A stretch of DNA of 58,077 bases from Nevskiales bacterium (GTDB taxonomy: Bacteria > Pseudomonadota > Gammaproteobacteria > Steroidobacterales > GCA-2729495), in NCBI GenBank assembly GCA_011526045.1, contig WYBE01000044.1, positions 1-58,077 of the forward strand, given 5' to 3'. Position 1 is the first letter of the stretch. Each line of letters opens with the position of its first letter. This document shows positions 22,788 through 31,447 of this stretch, piece after piece. A program made the translations under genes and the position numbers. A model generated the notes under the pieces. That model saw nothing but the letters and a program-made list of their open reading frames with translations. It was not told the DNA's origin and did not search any database.

Positions 22788-23957
22788 GTGCAGGACGTAG
22801 ACCACCAGCGGCGAGAGGTACTCGGGTTGGGGCTGGCCGGACTCGCCGGACTGCTGCCGCTGCGTGCCCTGGCGCGACCGGAGCTGGCGCTACCGGCCAC
22901 GGCAGGCGAGGCGCTCGACGTCTTTCAGATCGAGCGTGTCGCGCGCAGCAAGCTCGGGCTGCCGACCGTGCATTTCATCGTGAACGGTGCCGACGACGGC
23001 AAGACCATGCAGGCGAACCGCGACGCCTTCGACGACTGGGCCATCCGCGTCCGGCGACTGGTCGACGTGAGCCGCATCGACATGACGCGCGAGGTGCTGG
23101 GCGAGCAGCTCGCCGTGCCGGTGCTGCTTGCGCCGGCCGGCAACCAGCAGTCCATCCATCCCGACGGTGAACTCGCCAGCGCCCGTGGCGCGAAGCAGGC
23201 GGGCAACGTGCTGATCAGTTCCACCGTCAGCAATTTCAGCATCGGCGAGATTGCGCGTGCCGGCGGACCGCCCTGGTTCCAGCTCTACGCGTCAGCCGAC
23301 CGCCGCCTGACCGAAAAGCTGATCGGCGATGCGGAGCAGGCGGGCTGTCGGGTGCTGGTGCTGACCGTGGATTCCAACACCCGCGGCAACCGCGAAGGCG
23401 AACAATGGTGGGCACGGGCCGCCGGGCAGGCAGGGGCCGCAGCATCGGCGCTGCGACTCGGCAACCTCGAGGGTTACCCCGGACCGCCGCGTGTCGGCGA
23501 TGTCGCGCTCGACTGGCAGGCGGTCGACTGGCTACGTTCGCGCACGCAGATGAAGTTCGTGCTCAAGGGCATCGTGACGCGGGAAGATACCGCGCTCGCG
23601 TTGGCGCGCGGGGTGGACGGGATCATCGTCTCGAATCACGGCGGCCGGCAGGAGGAGAGCCTGCGCGCCACGCTCGATTGCCTGCCCGAGGTGGTGGCGG
23701 CGGCAGGCGGGCGGACACCGGTGCTGATCGACGGGGGGTTCCGGCGCGGGACGGACATCTTCAAGGCGCTGGCGCTCGGCGCCAGCGCCATCTGCATCGG
23801 GCGGCCGTATCTCTGGGGGCTCGGCGCGTTCGGCGAGGAGGGCGTGGCGCGCGTGCTGGTGATCCTGCGCGAGGAACTGAAACGGATCATGCAGTTCGCC
23901 GGGACGACCTCGCTCGCGGCGATCGATGCTGCGTACCTCGAGCGGCGGGCGCGCTAG
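22788..23957 (+). CDS. FMN-dependent alpha-hydroxy-acid oxidase/dehydrogenase with Tat-type leader
   Basis: About 389 residues from a GTG; the start is uncertain, an upstream frame continuing to 22674. The leader QRREVLGLGLAGLAGLLPL resembles a twin-arginine signal (RR at 8-9, then a hydrophobic run). The catalytic domain is the LldD/glycolate oxidase barrel: VPVLLAPAG, PWFQLYA, FVLKGI, the catalytic SNHGGRQ and the phosphate-binding DGGFRRGTDIFKALALGA. After SNHGGRQ it has EES where most have LD, so the substrate may differ from lactate or glycolate. Export through Tat would place a folded flavoprotein in the periplasm. Stands alone. Confidence 0.8.
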   Translation: MQDVDHQRREVLGLGLAGLAGLLPLRALARPELALPATAGEALDVFQIERVARSKLGLPTVHFIVNGADDGKTMQANRDAFDDWAIRVRRLVDVSRIDMTREVLGEQLAVPVLLAPAGNQQSIHPDGELASARGAKQAGNVLISSTVSNFSIGEIARAGGPPWFQLYASADRRLTEKLIGDAEQAGCRVLVLTVDSNTRGNREGEQWWARAAGQAGAAASALRLGNLEGYPGPPRVGDVALDWQAVDWLRSRTQMKFVLKGIVTREDTALALARGVDGIIVSNHGGRQEESLRATLDCLPEVVAAAGGRTPVLIDGGFRRGTDIFKALALGASAICIGRPYLWGLGAFGEEGVARVLVILREELKRIMQFAGTTSLAAIDAAYLERRAR

Positions 23958-24191
23958 AATCGATCGCAAGCCGTCGGCGCCGACGTGACCCGCGGTCAGG
24001 CAGTGCCCGGCCGCCCGAGGTGGTCCAGCCCGTCGCTCGTGCGACGGGCGCTCGAGCGGGCGACGCAGCGCTTCGCCACTTCCGCTCCCGTCTGCAACGC
24101 TTCGAAACCCTTGCGCCGGCACCACCGGCCATTCAAGGCCCGGCTTTGGTCAGTGACATCCGCGACTTTCCGCAACCGAAGTACCGGCACC

Positions 24192-25796
24192 TTACCCATT
24201 CGGCGTCAGGATCGTGTCCCGCGCCTCGGCATCGGGGAGCGTGTCGGGGTAGTCGCGATTGAAGTGCAGGCCGCGACTCTCGTGGCGCAGCTGCGCGCAG
24301 CGGATGGTGAGTTCGGCAACCAGTGTCAGGTTGCGCAGCTCGATCAGGTCGTTAGTAACCCGGAAGTTGCCGTAGAACTCCGCGATTTCCTCCTGCAGCA
24401 GTTCCACCCGGTGGCGGGCCCGCTCCAGGCGCTTGTTGGTGCGCACGATGCCGACATAGTCCCACATGAAGCGACGCAGCTCGTCCCAGTTGTGCGCGAC
24501 GATGATCTGCTCATCGGGATCGGTGACGCGGCTCTCGTCCCATGCGGGCAGTGGGGGAGCTGCCTCACCGGGCGTGGCGAGATCCCGCCCGATGCGCTCG
24601 GCCGCTGCCGCCCCGAATACGGCGCACTCGAGCAGCGAGTTGCTGGCGAGGCGGTTGGCGCCGTGCAGGCCGGTGAAGCTGCACTCGCCCACGGCATACA
24701 GGCCGGGCAGGTCGGTGCCCCCGTCGAGGTCGCTGACGACGCCGCCACAGCTGTAATGGGCCGCGGGCACGACCGGGATCGGCATGCGGGTGATGTCGAT
24801 GCCGTATTCGCGGCAGCGTTCCGCGATCGTCGGGAACAGTGTGAGGATTTCTCCGGCGGGCTTGTGGCTGATGTCGAGATAAACGCACTCGAACCCGCCG
24901 CGTTTCATTTCGTAGTCGATGGCGCGCGCGACAATGTCGCGCGGCGCCAGTTCCGCGCGTGGGTCGTGGTCCGGCATGAACCGGCGACCGCCGGGCAGCA
25001 GCAGGCGCCCACCCTCGCCGCGCATGGCCTCGGAGATCAGGAATGACTTGGCCTGCGGGTGAAACAGGCAAGTGGGGTGAAACTGCACGAACTCGAGGTT
25101 CGCCACGCGGCAGCCGGCGCGCCATGCCATGGCGATGCCGTCACCCGTCGAGGTATCCGGATTGCTCGTATAGAGATAGGTCTTGGAAGCGCCGCCGGTG
25201 GCGAGCACGACCACGCGTGCTCCGTAGGTATGCACCTGCCCGCTGGCGCGGTCGAGTGCATACACGCCGAGGCAGCGATTGCCCGGCCCGGCACGCAGTT
25301 TTGCCTGCGTGATGACGTCGATCGCGATCCTGCCGTCGAGTACCGTGATATGCGGGTGCTCGCGCACGCGCGCGGTGAGCGCGCTCATGATGGCACGCCC
25401 AGAGGCGTCGGCCGTGTGCACGACTCGTCGCCGGCTATGGCCGCCCTCGCGGGTCAGGTGCAGACCATCGTCCGTCCCGTCGTGCTGCGTGAAGGCGACC
25501 CCCTGTTCCTGCAGCCAGCGCACGCAGGCCGGCCCGCGGGCGGCGACGCGCTCGACGGTCTGGCGGTGACACAACCCCGCGCCCGCCTCGAGCGTGTCGG
25601 TGACATGCAGTGCGGGTGAATCGTCGCTGGCGATCGCCGCCGCGATGCCGCCCTGGGCCCGATAGCTCGAGCTTTCTTCAAAGCCCTTCTTGATGAGCAA
25701 GCCGATACGCCGGTGCGGCGCGGCGAGCCGCAGGGCCACCGACAGGCCACCCAGCCCGGCTCCGACGACAAGGACATCGAACGTATGTGAAGTCAA
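24192..25796 (-). CDS. nadB: L-aspartate oxidase
   Basis: 534 residues of the flavoprotein succinate dehydrogenase/NadB family. FAD-binding VVGAGLGGL is at the N-terminus; STGDGIAMAWRAG, FVQFHPTCLF, SEAMRGEGG and HGANRLASNSLLE are typical NadB motifs. It oxidises L-aspartate to iminoaspartate, the first step of de novo NAD synthesis, feeding NadA. The reading frame starts at a TTG with no evident ribosome site, and no ATG or GTG is placed better, since the FAD motif follows within 12 residues. It is 84 bp downstream of nadA on the same strand. Confidence 0.94.
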   Translation of the reverse strand: MTSHTFDVLVVGAGLGGLSVALRLAAPHRRIGLLIKKGFEESSSYRAQGGIAAAIASDDSPALHVTDTLEAGAGLCHRQTVERVAARGPACVRWLQEQGVAFTQHDGTDDGLHLTREGGHSRRRVVHTADASGRAIMSALTARVREHPHITVLDGRIAIDVITQAKLRAGPGNRCLGVYALDRASGQVHTYGARVVVLATGGASKTYLYTSNPDTSTGDGIAMAWRAGCRVANLEFVQFHPTCLFHPQAKSFLISEAMRGEGGRLLLPGGRRFMPDHDPRAELAPRDIVARAIDYEMKRGGFECVYLDISHKPAGEILTLFPTIAERCREYGIDITRMPIPVVPAAHYSCGGVVSDLDGGTDLPGLYAVGECSFTGLHGANRLASNSLLECAVFGAAAAERIGRDLATPGEAAPPLPAWDESRVTDPDEQIIVAHNWDELRRFMWDYVGIVRTNKRLERARHRVELLQEEIAEFYGNFRVTNDLIELRNLTLVAELTIRCAQLRHESRGLHFNRDYPDTLPDAEARDTILTPNG

Positions 25797-25880
25797 TCAG
25801 TTGTAGCGTATTTTTAATTCAAATCGGCATGTAGTGGCTGACGGCCAGGCACGGCTCCATGGCTCGCGCCGGGGCACCGC

Positions 25881-26918
25881 TCAGGTGGTCGCCGAGGCAC
25901 GCCCGATGGCCAGCATGCGTTCCATCGAGCGTTTTGCCTGCGCCGCGATCCCGGGGTCCACGTCGATGGCCGGACTCAGGGTCTGCAGGCTGTGGAGAAT
26001 CTTCTGCAGGCTGATGCGTTTCATGTGCGGGCAGAGGTTGCAGGGGCGCACGAATTGCACCTCCGGGTGCTCCACCGCGACGTTGTCGCTCATCGAGCAT
26101 TCGGTGATGAGCACGACCCGGGTGGGACGCGCCTCGGCGATATGGCGGATCATGCCCGAGGTCGAGCCGACGTAGTCGGCCTCGCGCAGGACCTCGGGTG
26201 TGCATTCCGGATGGGCCATGACGTGGATGCCGGGCTGCGAGCGCCGGTACTCGCGGATCTCCTCCGGCGTGAAGCGCTCGTGTACCTCGCACGCGCCTTC
26301 CCAGAGAATGATCTCGACCGGGGTCTTGCTCGCAACATAACGGCCGAGATACCCGTCGGGAATGAAGATGACGCGGCTGCTCTGCAGCGATTCGACCACC
26401 TTGACCGCATTGGCCGAGGTGCAGCAGACATCCGCCTCCGCGCGCACGTCGGCGTAAGCGTTGACGTAGCAGACCACCGGCACGCCGGGATGCTGCGCCT
26501 TGAGCCGGCGCACGTCCTCGCCGGTGATCGACGCGGCGAGTGAGCAGCCGGCGTCCATGTCCGGCAGCAGCACGATCTTGTCGGGGCTCATGATCTTCGC
26601 CGTCTCGGCCATGAAGCGCACGCCGCACAGGACGATCACCGCTGCGTCGCTGGCGGCGCCCTGCTGGGCGAGCCCGAGCGAGTCGCCGCGGAAATCGGCG
26701 ACGCCGTAGGCAATCTCGGGCGTCTGGTAGTTGTGCGCGAGGATGACCGCGTTGCGTTCCCGTTTCAGGTCGTTGATGGCGGCAATGAGCGGCGCATGCA
26801 CCGCCCACTCCGCTGCGGGGATGACGTGGCGTACCCGCTCGTACAGGTGGTGCGTGGCGCGTTCCACCGCCGCGGTGTAGGGCAGTGCGTTGGCAGTGCT
26901 CGACATCTTTGCGCTCAC
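25881..26918 (-). CDS. nadA: Quinolinate synthase A
   Basis: 345 residues. The [4Fe-4S] ligands can be placed as cysteines in VLCGVRFMAET, DVCCTSANA and PCNLCPHMKRI. Other family blocks are ILAHNYQTPEI, GDSLGLAQ, LLPDMDAGCSLA and MAHPECTPEV. It condenses iminoaspartate with dihydroxyacetone phosphate to quinolinate. Start alternatives MSAKMSS and MSS four residues later are equally plausible. The upstream region carries an inverted repeat at 26927-26949 next to an NrtR-like gene. nadC is absent from the window. Confidence 0.95.
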   Translation of the reverse strand: MSAKMSSTANALPYTAAVERATHHLYERVRHVIPAAEWAVHAPLIAAINDLKRERNAVILAHNYQTPEIAYGVADFRGDSLGLAQQGAASDAAVIVLCGVRFMAETAKIMSPDKIVLLPDMDAGCSLAASITGEDVRRLKAQHPGVPVVCYVNAYADVRAEADVCCTSANAVKVVESLQSSRVIFIPDGYLGRYVASKTPVEIILWEGACEVHERFTPEEIREYRRSQPGIHVMAHPECTPEVLREADYVGSTSGMIRHIAEARPTRVVLITECSMSDNVAVEHPEVQFVRPCNLCPHMKRISLQKILHSLQTLSPAIDVDPGIAAQAKRSMERMLAIGRASATT

Positions 26919-26926
26919 CAGGCCGC

Positions 26927-26949
26927 TATATGCTCAATATGAGTATAAA
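26927..26949. promoter_or_regulatory. Inverted repeat upstream of nadA, candidate NrtR-like operator
   Basis: TATATGCTCA-ATA-TGAGTATAAA, arms matching at 8 of 10 positions, centred about 20 bases before the nadA start. The AT-rich patch stands out from its surroundings. Binding by the adjacent NrtR-like protein is inferred from position and symmetry. Confidence 0.5.
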
Positions 26950-27014
26950 AAGCCGGAAAAATACACCGGATTGCGCCGGTGCCGCGCCATCCTAGACGGG
27001 CGCGACGCCCGCGG

Positions 27015-27995
27015 TCAACGCGCTGCGCGCCGCGTTGCTGCAACCGGCAGTCGCACTCCGGGGCCCTGGCGTTCGCGCAGCACCTCGCGGCGAAAACGGA
27101 AGAGTTCGGCCGGCCGGCCGGGGCCGCCAGAGCGGATGCTGCCGGTGCCCTCCACGAGCCTTGCGGCGGCGACGAGCCGGCGAAAGTTCTGCTTGTGCAG
27201 GCGCACGCCAGCCAGCGCTTCGACGACGCGCTGCAGTTGCAGCAGCGTGAAGGTGGTCGGCAGCAGTTCGAACACCAGCGGGCGGTATTTCAGCTTGCCG
27301 CGGACTCGGCCGAGCGCGGTGGCGAGGATGCGTCGATGATCGAGCTGCATGCCGAGGCCGAAGTCGCGCGGCCGGGAGGAACGTGCGCTGCGCGGCACGG
27401 CTTCGCGCCGCGCCTCCTCGATCAGCTGCGCCTCGTAGAGCAGTTCGTAGCGTTCGAGCGCGAGGTAGCCGTCCCAGCCGGCCGGTGTCAGGCCGAAGCA
27501 GATCGCGCAACGCTCCTCGCGCAGCCGGCGCGTTGCGGCGGCCGGCGCGGCGGTGGCCCAGGCTGCCAGCGCGGCCTGCAGGGCGGGCGGCCTGGTCACG
27601 CCGCGACGGTCCTCCCAGGGCAGGAACTCGTAACAGTTCTGCCATTGCGCCGGCACGCCCGCCGCGACCGCCTGCTCGTGCACCAGTGCGAGGTAGGCGA
27701 CCGAGACCTGTCTCGAGCCGCCGGAGCGCTCGCGCGGGTCGCGATCACGGTCGGCAAAGGTGTAGAGCTGCTCCACGTAGCCGACCTCGATGCCGGTCTG
27801 CTCGCGGATCCAGCGGCGCAGCGCCAGCTCCAGCGTGCGGTCGCTGTCGGGATCGAGCGGGCCCGCCGGCATCGCCGCCGCGGGATCGGGCGTACTGTGA
27901 CCGGCGTCACGCCGCCGGACGGTGAGTACGCGGGGCTGGTCCGCAGTCACCGCCAGGATGACGGCGCTCAGGTCGAGGACGATCGGGCGGCTCAC
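27015..27995 (-). CDS. NrtR-like transcriptional regulator with degenerate Nudix domain
   Basis: 326 residues from a GTG preceded by GAGAGG. The N-terminal half is a Nudix fold whose box is eroded: around LELALRRWIREQTGI the catalytic RExxEE is not kept, so hydrolysis is unlikely. The C-terminus (about 225-310) is the NrtR winged helix: KLKYRPLVFELLPTTFTLLQLQRVVEAL, HKQNFRR and GRPAELFRFR. NrtR proteins sense ADP-ribose or related nucleotides with the dead Nudix domain and repress NAD genes. Location directly before nadA-nadB on the same strand supports control of NAD synthesis. A middle insertion of about 60 residues makes it longer than the ~240-residue prototypes. Confidence 0.82.
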   Translation of the reverse strand: MSRPIVLDLSAVILAVTADQPRVLTVRRRDAGHSTPDPAAAMPAGPLDPDSDRTLELALRRWIREQTGIEVGYVEQLYTFADRDRDPRERSGGSRQVSVAYLALVHEQAVAAGVPAQWQNCYEFLPWEDRRGVTRPPALQAALAAWATAAPAAATRRLREERCAICFGLTPAGWDGYLALERYELLYEAQLIEEARREAVPRSARSSRPRDFGLGMQLDHRRILATALGRVRGKLKYRPLVFELLPTTFTLLQLQRVVEALAGVRLHKQNFRRLVAAARLVEGTGSIRSGGPGRPAELFRFRREVLRERQGPGVRLPVAATRRAAR

Positions 27996-28163
27996 AGGCG
28001 CCTCTCGGTTTCGTGCCAGGGCGTCGCCACGCCATGATAGCAACCGGATCGCCGGCGCAGCCGCAAGGCATGGTCCACCCGCGAACTGCGAGTGCGGTCA
28101 CAGCCGGGAGAGGGCGCTCGCCGGCATTATGTCGGCACCAGCGCGGGGTGCACGGCGGGGTTG

Positions 28164-30332
28164 ATGGCGGGCGAGGCGGAAAAAGACGAGGTATTCAGCG
28201 ACTACGCTGTCTTCCTGAAGGCGTTGCTGCCTCCGGCGCAGGGGTTCCTGTATCACGATCGCGGCGGCCGGCTGTTCTGGTCGGAGCTGCCGGTCGATGG
28301 CGCACCCGAGCTGACCGACGCCTATCGTGCCGCACTCGCGACCACCCTCGGCGGCACTTCTGGCAAATGCAATACGACGCGCCTGCCCCTCGGCAACCTG
28401 GTTGCGGTCCTGCTGCCGCTGCAGGGCGATGCGGGTCGCGTGATCGGCGCTCTTACCGTGCTGCTGGAGCGGAGCAGTGCCGCCATGGACGGCGAGTTCG
28501 TCCGCGACGTGCTCGGGCCCGCACTGCGCAGCCTGCAACGGGAGCTCACCTTGCGCTTCCGGGTGCTCGACAGCCAGCGCAAGCTGCAGGTCCAGGCCGC
28601 CGAGGAGCGGTTGCTGCACCAGGTGGAGAAGATCCTGCACGATCAGCGCGGCTGCGATGCCGCCTTGCGACGCCTGCTCGCGCTCTGCCAGGAACATCTC
28701 GGCGTCGAGGGCGTGACGCTCACGATTCCGGAAAAGCGCATTGCCCTGGCGCAGGGCGATGCCCTGAGCGCAACGGAGGCGGAACTGCTGAGCCTGCGCC
28801 TGCTGGAGACGGCTACCGCGCCGGGATTCGACCCGGTGGAGGTGCAGGACAACGATGCAACGCTGTGGGTACCGGTCTATCGCCACGCGCGCACGGTGCA
28901 GGGCGTGCTCGTATTGCACGGCTGGCAGCGCTCCGGGTTCAGCCGCCGACGCCTTGCACGGGTGGCGCGTTACGTCTGCTCGCATATCGAATCCCTGCTC
29001 GAGCGCGACTACGACCCGCTGACGGGGCTGATGGCCTGGCCGGCGTTCGAGCGTGAACTCGCCGCCGTCGCGGACGACGACAGTTGCGCGGTGATGTACC
29101 TGGACTTCGATCGCCTGCACGTACTCAACGACACCTTCGGGCGCGAGGCAGGTGACGAGGCGCTCACCCGGTTCGCGGCGCTGCTGCGCGAGATGTTGCC
29201 CGGCCGTTCCGTGACCCGCGTGACCGGCGACCATTTTGCCGTCCTGTTGCCGGCGACCGCGCTGGAGCAGGCGCGCCAGTTGGGCCAGGAGATCTGCGAT
29301 CGCGTGCGCGAGGACGTCTACGTGCGCGGCGACCAGACCTACCGCGCCACGGTGAGTATCGGCGTCGGGCCGGTTACGGTGGCCGCGGACGATGCCGCCG
29401 ACGGTCTCGCCGCGGCGCGGGTGGCCTGCCAGGCCGCCAAGGACCGTGGCCGGGCCCGCGTGGAGGTCTACGAGCCCGCCGACCTGAGCATCATCCGCCG
29501 CGCCGATGACATCCAGCTCGTCGGCTACGTGCGCAACGCCATCGAAAACAACCGGCTCGCCCTGATGGGCCAGCGCCTGCTGCCGCTGAAGGACGGGCGC
29601 ATGTCGCATTACTTCGAGGTGCTGGTGCGCATCGTCGACGATGACGGACAGCACATGCCACCGGCGGAGTTCATCTCGGCCGCGGAACGTTATCAGTTGA
29701 TGGAAGAACTCGACCGCTGGGTCGTTGCCAATACCCTGCAGCTCATTGCCGGCGCCGGCAGCACGCTGTCGGGCGAGCACGCGCGTTTTGCGATCAATCT
29801 GTCGGGACAGAGTCTCGGCAGCGATTCCTTCCTGCCGTTCGTCGAGACGGCGATCCGGCGCAGTGGCGTGGCGCCGGAGCTGATCGCGTTCGAGATCACC
29901 GAATCGGTGGCCGTCGCGAAAATGCAGCAGGCCCAGGCGTTCATGCATGCGCTGAAGAAAATCGGCTGTCGCTTCTCTCTGGACGACTTCGGGACCGGGC
30001 TGTCCTCGTTCGCCTACCTCAAGCTGTTCCCGGTGGACACGCTCAAGATCGACGGCAGCTTCATCCGCGACGTCACCAGCAACGTCGTGTCGCAGTCGGT
30101 GGTCGCGGCGATCGCCGAGGTGGCGCGCGTCATGCAGCTCGAGACGGTGGCCGAGTATGTCCAGGACCAGGCGGGGCTGGATCTGCTGCGCAGCCTGAAC
30201 ATCAGTTACGCGCAGGGCTTCGTCATCGGCACCGCGGAACCGCTGCAGGCACAGATGGCGGCCATCGGCGGTGCGCCTCCGGCCACGAAGAAGCGCCGGG
30301 CTGCACCGGCTGCGCAACGGGCGCGACCGTAA
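28164..30332 (+). CDS. c-di-GMP signalling protein: sensor region, degenerate GGDEF, EAL
   Basis: About 722 residues from the chosen ATG; a GTG at 28092 is possible. Residues 1-280 form a GAF-like or otherwise unassigned sensory region with a helical linker near 130-165. In the GGDEF domain the signature is TGDHF (354-358), so cyclase activity is doubtful. The EAL domain looks competent: EVL at 485-487, NLSGQS, FEITES, LDDFGTGLSSFAYLK, LKIDGSF and ETVAEYV supply the metal and base residues. It is predicted to be a phosphodiesterase whose GGDEF is regulatory. No membrane segments were seen. Pili genes downstream could be an output, but this is speculation. Confidence 0.88.
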   Translation: MAGEAEKDEVFSDYAVFLKALLPPAQGFLYHDRGGRLFWSELPVDGAPELTDAYRAALATTLGGTSGKCNTTRLPLGNLVAVLLPLQGDAGRVIGALTVLLERSSAAMDGEFVRDVLGPALRSLQRELTLRFRVLDSQRKLQVQAAEERLLHQVEKILHDQRGCDAALRRLLALCQEHLGVEGVTLTIPEKRIALAQGDALSATEAELLSLRLLETATAPGFDPVEVQDNDATLWVPVYRHARTVQGVLVLHGWQRSGFSRRRLARVARYVCSHIESLLERDYDPLTGLMAWPAFERELAAVADDDSCAVMYLDFDRLHVLNDTFGREAGDEALTRFAALLREMLPGRSVTRVTGDHFAVLLPATALEQARQLGQEICDRVREDVYVRGDQTYRATVSIGVGPVTVAADDAADGLAAARVACQAAKDRGRARVEVYEPADLSIIRRADDIQLVGYVRNAIENNRLALMGQRLLPLKDGRMSHYFEVLVRIVDDDGQHMPPAEFISAAERYQLMEELDRWVVANTLQLIAGAGSTLSGEHARFAINLSGQSLGSDSFLPFVETAIRRSGVAPELIAFEITESVAVAKMQQAQAFMHALKKIGCRFSLDDFGTGLSSFAYLKLFPVDTLKIDGSFIRDVTSNVVSQSVVAAIAEVARVMQLETVAEYVQDQAGLDLLRSLNISYAQGFVIGTAEPLQAQMAAIGGAPPATKKRRAAPAAQRARP

Positions 30333-30334
30333 GC

Positions 30335-30406
30335 ACCGCCACCGCGCGGGATCAGCGCATCGACTCCGCAGCAACGGCGCCCCGTCCCCGCAGACCGGCG
30401 ACGAAC
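30335..30406 (+). repeat. Repeat R3, copy 2
   Basis: 72 bp matching 306-377 at about nine positions in ten and in the same orientation. It begins three bases after the stop of the GGDEF/EAL gene, as copy 1 lies just after the oxyR stop (in the opposite sense relative to its gene). Confidence 0.7.
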
Positions 30407-30498
30407 GGAGAAAGAGCGCCCGCAGTCACCAATGCCGGCGCCACGCCGTGCCATACTCCGGCGTAAAACCTGATGTCGAACGCGCAGGGGGAAGAAAC

Positions 30499-31317
30499 AT
30501 GACTCGCCGCACGCACTCGGGTGTGTGGTTGCTCCTGGGGTTGGCGGCTGCGATGGCCGGCAGCGCCGTCGCCCAGGAAGGGTTGACCCGGGATGCGCTG
30601 ATGCAGGCTGACTACGTCGTCGGGCGGCGCGCGTTCCAGATGCGCTGCAGTGCCTGCCACACGCTCGCCGAGGGCGGCGCGCATCTCACCGGGCCGAACC
30701 TGTGGGGCCTGATGGGGAAGTCGGCAGGCACCCGGGGCGGCAGCTTCAATTATTCCGATGCCCTGCTCAATGCCGATATCGTGTGGACGCCGGACCGGCT
30801 CGATCGATTTCTCGCCGATCCGGCGCGCGATATCCCGGGTAACCGGATGGCAGTTCCGGAAGGCGTGCCGAATCCGGACCGGCTCGCGCTGATCGCGTTT
30901 CTCATGCTCGAAACCGGCGGTGCCGACTGGCCGAAACCGGAACTGCCGAAAGTCGTGGTGGATCCCGATCGCAGCAAGCCGCTGTCGGAGCGCTTTCCGA
31001 GCTTCTGGAACCACATGATGTCGAATACCGTGCGCTATCGCATGGTCACGGCAGGCGGCGAACTGGTCTTCCGCGCGTATTTCAATCCCGACGGTTCCGT
31101 CACCTCCGATCACAAAGCCATCCGGGGCTTCTGGCGCCCGGACGAGCGCGATTTCTTCTGCTACGCGCTCTACGGCATCCCGCTCGAGCCCGACCAGCTC
31201 GTCGAGTGCTTTCCGATAGTGGCAATGAGCATTCCACGCTTCGCCGAGCAACTCTGGCAGTCGCAGCCGGCGAGCGGCGTACAGCTCTATGGCGGTATCC
31301 TGCCGGGGCGGCCCTGA
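30499..31317 (+). CDS. Secreted cytochrome c with an additional C-terminal domain
   Basis: 272 residues. A signal peptide ends near AVAQ (26). The class I cytochrome c domain has CSACH (Cys50, Cys53, His54) and probable axial Met117 in GNRMAVP, and resembles mitochondrial-type c2 cytochromes (GPNLWGLMGKSAGT). After about residue 155 comes a roughly 115-residue region with SNTVRYRM, FNPDGSVTSDHKAIRGFW and two cysteines (FFCYALYGI, VECFPI) that I do not recognise. GGGGGAAG precedes the ATG. It appears monocistronic; electron partner unknown. Confidence 0.85.
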   Translation: MTRRTHSGVWLLLGLAAAMAGSAVAQEGLTRDALMQADYVVGRRAFQMRCSACHTLAEGGAHLTGPNLWGLMGKSAGTRGGSFNYSDALLNADIVWTPDRLDRFLADPARDIPGNRMAVPEGVPNPDRLALIAFLMLETGGADWPKPELPKVVVDPDRSKPLSERFPSFWNHMMSNTVRYRMVTAGGELVFRAYFNPDGSVTSDHKAIRGFWRPDERDFFCYALYGIPLEPDQLVECFPIVAMSIPRFAEQLWQSQPASGVQLYGGILPGRP

Positions 31318-31350
31318 CCGTCGCGGGCGAGCCGCTGTACGCAGCAGTGA

Positions 31351-31429
31351 TCGGGGCTTAAGCCCCTCCCACAGGGCTTCGTTCGACGCTGCGCCGGATT
31401 GCGCCCTGTGGGAGCGACTTCAGTCGCGA
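31351..31429. repeat. Paired REP-like palindromes
   Basis: Two palindromic units in opposite orientation, 27 bases apart: 31351-31376 (hairpin GGGGCTTAAGCCCC then TCCCACAGGG) and 31404-31429 (CCCTGTGGGAG then hairpin GCGACTTCAGTCGC). The CTGTGGGAGCGACTT...AGTCGC layout is the common REP theme of gammaproteobacteria whose transposition is linked to RAYT (tyrosine transposase) proteins. No RAYT gene is in the window. The pair sits between two convergent genes. Confidence 0.8.
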
Positions 31430-31447
31430 CCTGTCAGCAGACTGATG

